Shown piece by piece: positions 8,986 to 15,668 of a stretch of 17,462 nucleotides of DNA; positions within the stretch are counted from its first letter, which is position 1, and each line of letters opens with the position of its first letter. Source of the DNA: Proteiniphilum sp. (GTDB lineage: Bacteria > Bacteroidota > Bacteroidia > Bacteroidales > Dysgonomonadaceae). Location of the stretch: positions 1 through 17,462 of the forward strand of contig JAIRSV010000041.1 of assembly GCA_031255275.1 (NCBI GenBank), in the 5' to 3' direction. The notes under the pieces were generated by a model. That model made no database searches, had not been told where the DNA came from, and saw only the letters and a program-made list of their open reading frames with translations. The translations under genes and the position numbers were made by a program.

Positions 8986-11178
8986 CTATTTCATTGTAAT
9001 GGCGATGGTGGAGCCTTTTACCAGTTTCTGTCCGGGCGAAAGCGACTGGGATACGACCTTTCCCGCCCCGGTCAGATTGACTTTCAATCCCGACTTCTCC
9101 AGCAGATAGACTGCGTCGCGGGCGCCCATCCCGTGTACATCGGGAACAAGGGCGCTGTTCAGCGCAACAGCCTCCGAGTGGTAAGCCGTATTTTCATACT
9201 TCATTTTCACCCAGTCGGATGCTTCCGCCGGGCCTTTCGCCGGAAAGTTTAACGCGTTTAACAGCGATTTGCCGCGATCCCAGTTACCGTTTTTCAGCGT
9301 AGGGTGCTTGTGCAATGCGGAGTCTATCCTGCAGTCCTCCACATTCAGCCGCACCTTCCTCAGATAGGTCTGTTCCGCTATATTCTTAAAGACCATACCG
9401 GCCATTCCTCCACCCGAAGGGTCTCCTTTTGGCTTTCTCAGTCCCACGTAAATGGTGTACATCGGCGCCTCTGCCGGAAAATAGCCGCAGAATGAAACGA
9501 AATACCCGCCATAACTGCCTCCGGAAGCGATCTGCGCCGTACCGGTCTTGCCGGCTATTGAGAAGTAGTCGGAAGCCACTACTTTGCCCGTTCCATCCTC
9601 TATCACATCCAGCAGCATCCGGTGTACCTGCTCCAAAGTACGCTTCTTGCACATCTTGTGATTCACCACCTCAGCCTCAATATTCTCCGCCACTTTCCCC
9701 TTATAGAGAAACTGTCTGGCGATAAAGGGTTTTATCATTCTTCCACCGTTGGCGATCCCGTTATAAAACATCAACATATAGATGGGAGGCACTTTTGTTT
9801 CGTACCCGAACGACATCCAGGGAAGGGTAGTCTTTGACCAGTAATTGGATTTGTCGTTGGGGAAGCGGATGGACGAAGTACCCTCTATCCCGCCGAGCGG
9901 CACGTCCCACGTAAGCCGTTTCCTCAAACCGATACGGTCTATTCCTTCCACAAATCGTGCGGGGTTGTTTTCGTAGCCTTTCAATACGATTTTGCTCATT
10001 ACGATATTCGATGAGATGGCCATTCCTTCGGCCAACGTGAGGTGACCTCTGTTTTGTCCCCTGCGCCAGTAATGGTCTCTGACCAGCCTCCCGTTATACT
10101 GGAAGAGGCCGGTTCCCACATAGAACGAATCGGTGGGAGCGACAACTCCGTCGTCGAGCGCCACCATCGCAGTCACCGCTTTAAAGGTGGAACCCGGCTC
10201 GTTCATATAGGAGAATGCGTTGGGATTGCCTTCGGCATAATCCCCGTTACTCAAGCGATCCAGATTGACAATTCCCTTTATCTCGCCACTCTTCACTTCC
10301 ATGATAATGGCTGTGCCCGATTCGGCTTCCGTCTCTATCAGTTTTTCACGCAGGGATCTCTCGCTAATGTCCTGTATCACGGCGTCGATGGAGGTGACTA
10401 TATCCCATCCCTCTTCCGCCGGCTTCTCCACCACATCCATCCATCGGCCCTGTATCTTTTGACGAAATTTCACGCCGGGAACACCTCTGAGCAGAGAGTC
10501 ATACTTCAATTCGAGACCGCTGGAACCGCCCCTGTCGAGATCCCTGTATACGTTGCCGACCGTACGGCCTGCCAGATTGCCGAAAGGTTTTTTACGGGCA
10601 TTCCGTTCTTCGGCGACCAGCCCGCTGCGGTTGGAACGCTGATTCCAGAACGGGAAGGTACGGATCTCCTTCAAATCAAGATAAGAAATATCGTTGTGCA
10701 GTATCTTCACGTGACGGGAACGGATTTGTACCTTTTTGTCAATCCCCTTCTCCTTATTTTCCCGTATCCGGTTTTCTTCTTTTTCACGCATCTCCCAGCC
10801 GTTCATGATCATATTCTTATACCGGGATGCGGTTTTGTCGGGAAACTTTTTAGCCAGCGCGCCCGACAGCTCATCTACATATTTGACGAGTGTATCTTTC
10901 TGCATACCGTTTGCCCAAAAATCCATATATATACTGTAGAGTGGCTCCGTAGTAGCCAGCAGCTTGCCGTCATAAGTATAAATATTACCTCTTTTGGGCA
11001 GGATCACACGATCCCTGATCACGGTTTCCTTTTTACCTATCTCGCGCCATTTTTTCCCTTCTGCAGTAAACACGATCTTACCGGCAGAAAAAACGACCAT
11101 CACGGCAAACAGCATTAACAAGGCTACTATAAACCCGTATCTGCCCAAAATGGCCCGTTTGTTATTCTGTTTCTTCAT
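8986..11178 (-). CDS. ftsI: Septal peptidoglycan transpeptidase FtsI (PBP3-type) with a PASTA domain
   Basis: Class B penicillin-binding protein (730 aa) that cross-links septal peptidoglycan. It has a basic cytoplasmic tail, a single membrane segment at about 14-33, and the PBP dimer/pedestal domain containing RGNIYTYDGKLLA (63-75). The transpeptidase domain has the three active-site motifs in order: STFK at 330-333 (nucleophile Ser330), SSN at 389-391, KTG at 544-546. Residues about 674-730 form one C-terminal PASTA domain (VPDVHGMGARDAVYLLEKSG ... GQKLVKGSTIAI). A single C-terminal PASTA is common in Bacteroidota FtsI, though the domain is best known from Gram-positives. A basic insert rich in Lys/Arg/Glu lies at about 130-165. 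ftsL is upstream (26-nt gap). The stop is TAG, whereas most genes in this operon use TAA. Confidence 0.96.
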   Translation of the reverse strand: MKKQNNKRAILGRYGFIVALLMLFAVMVVFSAGKIVFTAEGKKWREIGKKETVIRDRVILPKRGNIYTYDGKLLATTEPLYSIYMDFWANGMQKDTLVKYVDELSGALAKKFPDKTASRYKNMIMNGWEMREKEENRIRENKEKGIDKKVQIRSRHVKILHNDISYLDLKEIRTFPFWNQRSNRSGLVAEERNARKKPFGNLAGRTVGNVYRDLDRGGSSGLELKYDSLLRGVPGVKFRQKIQGRWMDVVEKPAEEGWDIVTSIDAVIQDISERSLREKLIETEAESGTAIIMEVKSGEIKGIVNLDRLSNGDYAEGNPNAFSYMNEPGSTFKAVTAMVALDDGVVAPTDSFYVGTGLFQYNGRLVRDHYWRRGQNRGHLTLAEGMAISSNIVMSKIVLKGYENNPARFVEGIDRIGLRKRLTWDVPLGGIEGTSSIRFPNDKSNYWSKTTLPWMSFGYETKVPPIYMLMFYNGIANGGRMIKPFIARQFLYKGKVAENIEAEVVNHKMCKKRTLEQVHRMLLDVIEDGTGKVVASDYFSIAGKTGTAQIASGGSYGGYFVSFCGYFPAEAPMYTIYVGLRKPKGDPSGGGMAGMVFKNIAEQTYLRKVRLNVEDCRIDSALHKHPTLKNGNWDRGKSLLNALNFPAKGPAEASDWVKMKYENTAYHSEAVALNSALVPDVHGMGARDAVYLLEKSGLKVNLTGAGKVVSQSLSPGQKLVKGSTIAITMK

Positions 11179-11204
11179 TTTCTGTATGACGGTTGTTTAT
11201 TTAT

Positions 11205-11537
11205 CTATTTGTCTATATAATAGACCGGTTCGTTTGTCACTTTCAGATCCAGGCCGGCCGCTTCGATACGCCGCTCAATCTCGCCCTGCCTGCTCGCCTC
11301 GATAAGGCTCGAAGAGATGGTGAGTGATTCATACCTTATGTCTCTGAGTTCCCGCTGTAACCTCTCGATCTCGGCCATCTGCTGGAGTACTTTGTATCGG
11401 TGACTGATAAACAGAAACATCACCAGCACGATAGCTATAAGAAACCGCATGTTTTTGAGGAAGAAGTCTTCTGTGAAGACGCCTCCGCCAAAAACACGGA
11501 CAAATGATTTACGTATATTATCAATCTTAAATTTCAT
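11205..11537 (-). CDS. ftsL: FtsL-like cell division protein
   Basis: Small bitopic protein of 110 aa. A cytoplasmic tail of about 30 residues leads to one membrane helix (about 32-45). The periplasmic part is predicted coiled coil (about 48-95, heptad-like VLQQMAEIERLQRELRDI), ending in AAGLDLKVTNEPVYYI, which resembles FtsL-family proteins of Bacteroidota. Its expected role is to bridge FtsQ and the FtsW/FtsI synthase. The start overlaps the 3' end of rsmH by 11 bp, suggesting coupled translation. FtsL is poorly conserved, so the name rests on topology, coiled coil and position between rsmH and ftsI. Confidence 0.88.
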   Translation of the reverse strand: MKFKIDNIRKSFVRVFGGGVFTEDFFLKNMRFLIAIVLVMFLFISHRYKVLQQMAEIERLQRELRDIRYESLTISSSLIEASRQGEIERRIEAAGLDLKVTNEPVYYIDK

Positions 11538-12462
11538 ATTTTTTCTCTGCTATGCGCAGCCTGGCGCTCCTCGAACGCGGATTGCGCTGCTGTTCCTCTT
11601 CCGACGGAATGATTACTTTACGGTTGACCGCTGTGAAAGGTGTCTCTACGTTTCCGTAGAAATCCTTCGCCGGTGTTCCTTCAAAATTGCCTGTCCTGAA
11701 AAAATTCTTCACCGGACGGTCTTCCAGCGAATGATACGAAATCACGCTGAGACGTCCGCCCGGCTTCAGCAGTTGCAGGGCCTGCCGGAGCATTTCCTTC
11801 AGCGCGTCTATCTCGCCGTTCACTTCAATACGAAGCGCCTGAAAGGCTTGCGCCAGTATCTTTTTCTCTTTTTCTCTGCGGGTAAAGGGTTCCAGAATTG
11901 CCAGCAGATCGCCGGTCTCCCCGATTCGCCCGGCTTGCCGGTAGCGTACTATGGCTGAAGATATCTGCCGTGCATTTTTCAACTCGCCATACTGAAGGAA
12001 AAGCTCCGAGAGTTTGCCTTCTTCGTACTCGTTGAGGATGTCAGCTGCCCTTTTCTGCGCATGACGATTCATCCGCATATCCAGCTCTCCCGGGAGACGA
12101 AACGAGAAACCGCGTTCGGAAATGTCAAAATGATGCGATGATACACCCAGGTCGGCCAGAATGCCATCTGTCGCTTCTATGCCGTAATATCGAAGAAAAT
12201 TCTTCAGGAAGCGAAAATTACTGTGTACAAATGTGAAGCGGGGATCGGCGAAAGTATTTCCGGCGGCATCTTCATCCTGGTCGAAAGCGATGAGCCGGCC
12301 CTCTTCGCCCAGGCGGTTCAGTATTTCACGGGAGTGACCGCCGCCGCCGAATGTGACGTCGACATATACTCCGCAGGGACTGATATTGAGTCCGTCGACG
12401 CTCTCATATAATAACGCCGGCGTGTGATATGCTGTTTCGTTTCGATTGTCCTGTGATGCCAT
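11527..12462 (-). CDS. rsmH: 16S rRNA m4C1402 methyltransferase RsmH (MraW)
   Basis: SAM-dependent methyltransferase (311 aa) acting on C1402 of 16S rRNA. The SAM-binding loop VDVTFGGGGHSREIL is at about 34-48 and the acidic AFDQDEDA follows at 59-66. ILADLGVSSHHFD (101-113), FRLPGELDMRMN (121-132), the FQALRIEVN segment (207-215) and SYHSLEDRPVKNFF (242-255) are all RsmH signatures. The ATG at 12462 is only 8 nt past the mraZ stop and the 3' end overlaps ftsL by 11 bp. Second position after mraZ is the canonical arrangement. Confidence 0.97.
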   Translation of the reverse strand: MASQDNRNETAYHTPALLYESVDGLNISPCGVYVDVTFGGGGHSREILNRLGEEGRLIAFDQDEDAAGNTFADPRFTFVHSNFRFLKNFLRYYGIEATDGILADLGVSSHHFDISERGFSFRLPGELDMRMNRHAQKRAADILNEYEEGKLSELFLQYGELKNARQISSAIVRYRQAGRIGETGDLLAILEPFTRREKEKKILAQAFQALRIEVNGEIDALKEMLRQALQLLKPGGRLSVISYHSLEDRPVKNFFRTGNFEGTPAKDFYGNVETPFTAVNRKVIIPSEEEQQRNPRSRSARLRIAEKKYEI

Positions 12463-12470
12463 ATCTCTCC

Positions 12471-12914
12471 TTACTCCATTAGTTGCTGTATTTTTGAGGA
12501 AAACTCGTCGGGATCTATCAGCGGTTTTTCCAGCTTTTCTTTCGCCCAGACTTCTATGGTTTCGTCTACGCCGAGAAAACGAACATCTGTTTCAATGGAA
12601 ACCATTTGCAGATAACGTTTCGGTATAAGTATCCGCCCGTTTGCATCCATCTCGAGCCTTTCGGCGTCCAGCACATACTGGCGGAAAATCTGCTGCTGTT
12701 CCTTATTCCACTTGTTCAGCCTGCCGCGAAGCGTTTCGATCTCTTTCTCCCACACGCTTCCGGGATAGAGCACCAGACATTCCTGAAAAATGTCCTTGCG
12801 AAGTACAAGAAACTCTTCGCCGGCGCTTTGCAAACGCTTGCGAAAGATGGCCGGTACAAAAATCCTGCCTTTTGCATCGGCTTTGGCTTCCATATTTCCC
12901 AGAAACTGTAACAT
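12471..12914 (-). CDS. mraZ: Transcriptional regulator MraZ
   Basis: First gene of the dcw operon (147 aa). It has two SpoVT-AbrB-like swapped-hairpin domains, each marked by the D-A-x-G-R motif: DAKGRIFVP at 13-21 and DANGRILIP at 90-98. In studied bacteria MraZ forms a ring and binds direct repeats upstream of its own gene to repress the operon. A matching repeat array is visible upstream here (see the operator entry). The ATG at 12914 begins MLQFLGNMEAKADAKGRI, typical for the family. Normal length, no defects. Confidence 0.95.
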   Translation of the reverse strand: MLQFLGNMEAKADAKGRIFVPAIFRKRLQSAGEEFLVLRKDIFQECLVLYPGSVWEKEIETLRGRLNKWNKEQQQIFRQYVLDAERLEMDANGRILIPKRYLQMVSIETDVRFLGVDETIEVWAKEKLEKPLIDPDEFSSKIQQLME

Positions 12915-12941
12915 TTAAACGCGGTAAAAATACAAAATAAT

Positions 12942-12963
12942 CCACTTTCCCCCACATTTCCAC
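12942..12963 (-). promoter_or_regulatory. mraZ: Candidate MraZ operator (three GTGG repeats)
   Basis: On the minus strand three GTGG units lie in series, at 12960-12963, 12952-12955 and 12942-12945, 28 to 49 nt before the mraZ ATG. The proximal pair is spaced by exactly 10 nt, about one helical turn, and the distal pair by 8 nt. Known MraZ operators are arrays of short G-rich (GTGGG-like) direct repeats about 10 nt apart. The match to this pattern and the position are seen; binding is inferred. Confidence 0.5.
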
Positions 12964-13143
12964 ACGAAAATTTACAAAAAAGTTATCAACATCTCTTTTA
13001 TCACGGTACAGGGCTTCGATTACCGGTGATTCGACAGGGATGCAGCGGCTGGAAATTTTATACGGACATATCCGGATTTTCGCTCAGTTGTGCCTGAATG
13101 GAATATTTTTTTCCGGATTACCGTCTTTTATCAAGTATTTTTG

Positions 13144-13151
13144 TATATTTG
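13144..13151 (+). promoter_or_regulatory. Bacteroidota -7 promoter element for the glycine-lipid genes
   Basis: TATATTTG matches the Bacteroidota housekeeping -7 consensus TAnnTTTG at every defined position. A start site just downstream would leave a leader of about 20-25 nt before the ATG at 13180. No TTTG is seen at the usual -33 spacing, so the match is only half of a promoter. The purine stretch AGAAAGGGGG (13161-13170) is 9 nt before the ATG and may act as ribosome binding site. Confidence 0.5.
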
Positions 13152-13179
13152 CGCAAAATTAGAAAGGGGGTACGATGCA

Positions 13180-14004
13180 ATGGAACACAATACATTCCGG
13201 GTCGACATTGACTGTATTTTAAGAGACAAGTCGCCCAAACTCTATCATAAAATTCCGAAATTTTTGATCAGCTATCTCAGGCGTACCATACGTCAGGATG
13301 ATATTAACGGTATTCTGGAGCGGAACCGGGGGCTTGAAGGGGTGGCTTTTATGCGCGCGCTTGTCGACAGGGAGTTTAACATCACGCTGCAAACCCGGGG
13401 GGAGGAGAATATTCCCGGCGAGGGCAGGTTTATCTTTGCTTCCAATCATCCGCTGGGCGGACTTGACGGTATTTGTCTCTCTGCGATCCTGGGTGAAAAA
13501 TACGACGGGAATATTCAATATCTTGTGAATGATGTTCTCTACTATATTGATCCGCTGAAACCTATCTTTGTTCCCATCAACAAATACGGTTCGCAGGCCA
13601 GGGATTCGGCGAGGGCTATCAATGAGGCGTATGCTTCCGACAAGCAGATGATTACTTTCCCTGCAGGGTTGTGTTCCAGAAAGCGGGGGAGGGAAATTAG
13701 GGATCCGGAATGGATGAAAAACTTTATCGTGAAGGCCGTTGAATACGAGAGGGATATTATCCCGGTACATTTTACAGGTAAAAATTCCGATTTCTTCTAC
13801 AACTTTGCGAATCTTCGCAAGGCGTCCGGTATAAAATTCAATATCGAGCTGATCTGGCTGCCGGGCGAGATGTTTGGGAACAGTAACCGGTCGTTTACCG
13901 TGACTTTCGGTAAGCCCATTTCCCGGCAAACGTTTGACAAGTCGAAGACGCCGGCCGGGTGGGCGCAGTTTGTAAGGGAGGCGGTTTACCGTATGGCGCA
14001 ATAA
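13180..14004 (+). CDS. glsA: PlsC-like O-acyltransferase, probable GlsA (glycine lipid synthesis)
   Basis: Predicted lysolipid O-acyltransferase of 274 aa. With the next gene it would make diacylated amino-acid lipid: GlsB N-acylates glycine with a 3-hydroxy fatty acid, then GlsA esterifies the hydroxyl (known for the Bacteroides GlsB/GlsA pair). ASNHPLGGLDG (87-97) is the acyltransferase motif, but with His90 and Asp96 separated by five residues, not the usual four (HX4D). FPAGLCSRKRG at 160-170 replaces the classical FPEGTR motif. Both variants recur, from memory, in Bacteroidota relatives. The frame is open back to an ATG at 13090, but I chose 13180 because it follows the -7 element and a purine-rich RBS, and the extra 30 residues look untypical. 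OlsA-like and other glycerol acyltransferase names are alternatives. Confidence 0.82.
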   Translation: MEHNTFRVDIDCILRDKSPKLYHKIPKFLISYLRRTIRQDDINGILERNRGLEGVAFMRALVDREFNITLQTRGEENIPGEGRFIFASNHPLGGLDGICLSAILGEKYDGNIQYLVNDVLYYIDPLKPIFVPINKYGSQARDSARAINEAYASDKQMITFPAGLCSRKRGREIRDPEWMKNFIVKAVEYERDIIPVHFTGKNSDFFYNFANLRKASGIKFNIELIWLPGEMFGNSNRSFTVTFGKPISRQTFDKSKTPAGWAQFVREAVYRMAQ

Positions 14005-14034
14005 CAGTCCGTGAAATAATAAAAAAGAAATTAT

Positions 14035-15054
14035 ATGAAGAAGATCATAGAGCCTGTGGACAAGAATTTGATAAAAAGTGAACTGACCGTTCAGAAGAGG
14101 GTCAGGATAACCAACAAGGCGAATAACGAAATTTATGTGTTTACTGCGCACGATTCTCCCGGCCTGATGAGGGAGGTGGGACGGTTGCGCGAGATTGCTT
14201 TCCGCTACTATGGCGGGGGTACGGGGCTGGAGGCTGACATTGATCAGTATGACACGATGGAGGTTCCCTATCGCCAGTTGATTGTGTGGGATCCCGAAAA
14301 TGAGGAGATTCTGGGTGGTTACCGCTTCATATGCGGTTCGGACGTGGAGTTTGACGAAGAGGACAGGCCGATACTTGCTACCGCACATCTCTACAATTTT
14401 TCGCAGCAATTCATATCGGAATACTTGCCGTATACGGTGGAACTGGGTCGCTCGTTCGTATCGCTCGAGTACCAGTCCACGCTTCAGGGCCGAAAGGGGA
14501 TCTTCGCGCTTGATAACCTGTGGGACGGGCTGGGTGCCCTGACTGTCATTGATCCCGGAATCAGGTACTTTTTCGGGAAGGTGACTATGTATGGTACTTA
14601 TAACAAGGATGCGAGGAATATGATTCTTTATTTTCTGAACAAGCATTTTCCCGATGAACAGAAGCTGGTGACTCCGATCGATCCGCTCCTGACGGGTACG
14701 GATGTCAACCGGATGAACGGGCTTTTTACCGGGAAAAAGTTCGGGGAGGATTACAGGATTCTGAATCGGGAGGTGCGTGCGCTTGGCTATAATATCCCGC
14801 CGCTGATCAATGCTTATATGAGTTTGTCGCCTACCATGCGCTTTTTCGGCACGGCCATCAACGACGAATTTGGTGATGTGGAAGAGTCGGGGATCCTCAT
14901 AGAGATCAATCAGATTCTGGAGGAAAAACGTGCCCGTCACATCGAATCTTATTTAAAGAGTAATCCCAGCAAGCGTTTTCTTATGCTGCTGAGAAAGAGG
15001 ATTGCCAACAGTACGACTCATGTGAGCCGGTTGCGCCTCATCCGCCGCTCGTAG
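14035..15054 (+). CDS. glsB: GNAT-family N-acyltransferase, probable GlsB (OlsB/hemolysin-like)
   Basis: N-acyltransferase of 339 aa expected to attach a 3-hydroxyacyl group from acyl-ACP to glycine, giving lyso-glycine lipid. Such proteins are often annotated as hemolysin or OlsB-like. Recognisable segments are REVGRLREIAFRYYGGGTG (46-64), EILGGYRF (91-98), VELGRSFVSLEYQ (135-147), KGIFALDNLWDGLGAL (154-169) and PPLINAYMSLSPTMRFFGTAIN, about 257-278. All fit the Bacteroidota GlsB group. It starts 30 nt after glsA behind an A-rich leader and is followed by a strong terminator, so the two genes form one transcription unit. Here glsA precedes glsB. The last about 25 residues are Arg/Ser-rich and may contact the membrane. 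Ornithine as substrate is a less likely alternative. Confidence 0.85.
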   Translation: MKKIIEPVDKNLIKSELTVQKRVRITNKANNEIYVFTAHDSPGLMREVGRLREIAFRYYGGGTGLEADIDQYDTMEVPYRQLIVWDPENEEILGGYRFICGSDVEFDEEDRPILATAHLYNFSQQFISEYLPYTVELGRSFVSLEYQSTLQGRKGIFALDNLWDGLGALTVIDPGIRYFFGKVTMYGTYNKDARNMILYFLNKHFPDEQKLVTPIDPLLTGTDVNRMNGLFTGKKFGEDYRILNREVRALGYNIPPLINAYMSLSPTMRFFGTAINDEFGDVEESGILIEINQILEEKRARHIESYLKSNPSKRFLMLLRKRIANSTTHVSRLRLIRRS

Positions 15055-15073
15055 AATTCGCGCCGGAATGATG

Positions 15074-15102
15074 AAGCTGCCTCTAACGGGGCAGCTTTTT
15101 TT
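15074..15102 (+). terminator. Intrinsic terminator of the glsA-glsB unit
   Basis: A perfect 8-bp stem (AAGCTGCC at 15074-15081 with GGCAGCTT at 15090-15097) encloses an 8-nt loop and runs straight into seven T residues (15096-15102). It begins 20 nt after the glsB stop, which fits a rho-independent terminator. Confidence 0.9.
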
Positions 15103-15144
15103 ATGCCGGCAGAGGGGGGCGGCTCTCCGGCCGATGTCGGAGGA

Positions 15145-15247
15145 GCGCCGTTCCGGCGCAGTGGTTATGAAGAAGTGGAGAAGAAGAGCGCCAAAAACAA
15201 CTAGCTCGGGGAACGCCCGAGCGGCAAGGGGCGGGAGCACCCGCCCC
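15145..15247. repeat. Three perfect GC-rich hairpins in series
   Basis: Stem 1 is GCGCCG/CGGCGC (15145-15150 with 15154-15159, loop TTC). Stem 2 is GCTCGGG/CCCGAGC (15204-15210 with 15216-15222, loop GAACG). Stem 3 is GGGGCGGG/CCCGCCCC (15228-15235 with 15240-15247, loop AGCA). Stems 2 and 3 are only 5 nt apart. None is followed by a T-run, so they are not ordinary terminators. They could be a REP-like intergenic element or protein-binding DNA; the function is unknown. Confidence 0.65.
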
Positions 15248-15332
15248 GACGAGCGAAAAAGAACTTTCCACTTATTCAATTGCAGTTCCTTCTCTGCTGT
15301 TGCGGAGACGCGGAGCCGGCAACGGAGAGCGC

Positions 15333-15370
15333 GGATCCGGATCCGGAAGTCTTGGATCCGGATCCGGAAG
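15333..15370. repeat. Tandem duplicate of a palindromic 17-mer (21-bp period)
   Basis: GGATCCGGATCCGGAAG occurs twice without mismatch, at 15333-15349 and 15354-15370, separated by TCTT. Each copy itself contains two GGATCC palindromes in tandem, so the site holds four GGATCC units within 38 bp. The 21-bp period, two helical turns, would put both copies on the same face of the DNA. Confidence 0.8.
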
Positions 15371-15515
15371 ACGCGGGGATACTTCCCGAAATATGGTCGA
15401 TATGAGGAAGACCGTCTCTCCTGCGCGGCAGAGTTATTATGGCTATTCCTGATATGTAGTTCCGATTTAAATTCATTTCGTAAAGAAGTATCTCCAAAGG
15501 GGCTCGTTTTCACAA

Positions 15516-15547
15516 CCGAAAAAATCAAACTTTTTCGTTTGTATCGG
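15516..15547. repeat. Interrupted inverted repeat overlapping a promoter-like region
   Basis: CCGA (15516-15519) pairs with TCGG (15544-15547), and CAAAC (15526-15530) pairs with GTTTG (15537-15541). The inverted repeat covers the TTTG (15538-15541) that could act as -33 element for the -7 match at 15558. This is a possible operator, or chance symmetry in AT-rich DNA. Confidence 0.35.
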
Positions 15548-15557
15548 AAAATATTTT

Positions 15558-15565
15558 TACATTTG
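15558..15565 (+). promoter_or_regulatory. Perfect -7 promoter-like element before the structured region
   Basis: TACATTTG matches TAnnTTTG completely. A TTTG lies upstream at 15538-15541 with a 16-nt spacer, shorter than the 19-21 nt usual in Bacteroidota promoters. Transcription from here would run into the nested hairpin at 15669-15783. It is the only complete -7 match I noticed between the glsB terminator and the lipoprotein gene. Confidence 0.4.
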
Positions 15566-15643
15566 TACTCACTAAATAATAAATAAATTATTGGCCTATG
15601 ATATAAATTAAAGCGCAGTAATACGCGCATTTTAGGATTTTGG

Positions 15644-15662
15644 AAAAAGCGTTTAGCTTTTT
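15644..15662 (+). repeat. A/T-rich hairpin with GTTTA loop
   Basis: AAAAAGC (15644-15650) pairs perfectly with GCTTTTT (15656-15662) around the loop GTTTA. It resembles a weak terminator but has a mostly A-T stem. It directly adjoins the nested structure that begins at 15669 and may be part of the same RNA. Confidence 0.5.
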
Positions 15663-15668
15663 ATTCCG

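Larger units (their letters stand above)
15103..15557. other. Gene-free, hairpin-rich intergenic stretch
   Basis: I see no convincing protein gene in this 455-nt stretch. Frames that stay open are Arg/Ser-rich or Gly/Ser-rich and match no family I recognise. The first 270 nt are GC-rich and hold three perfect GC hairpins and a duplicated palindromic 17-mer, listed separately. From about 15450 onward the DNA becomes AT-rich and leads into a promoter-like element. The sharp change in composition may mark a junction between core DNA on the left and accessory DNA on the right. Confidence 0.6.

Noticed and set aside
13090..13179. Longer glsA start at 13090
   Set aside because: It would place the start upstream of the -7 element at 13144 and add a 30-residue leader; the ATG at 13180 has the better ribosome binding site.
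13219..14940. Long minus-strand open frame antisense to glsA and glsB
   Set aside because: Antisense shadow: it crosses two well-supported genes and has no recognisable motif.
15068..15586. Plus-strand open frame of 172 codons after glsB
   Set aside because: It starts inside the glsB terminator, is Arg/Ser-rich, and its middle is the duplicated 17-mer translated as Ile-Arg repeats. No family resemblance.
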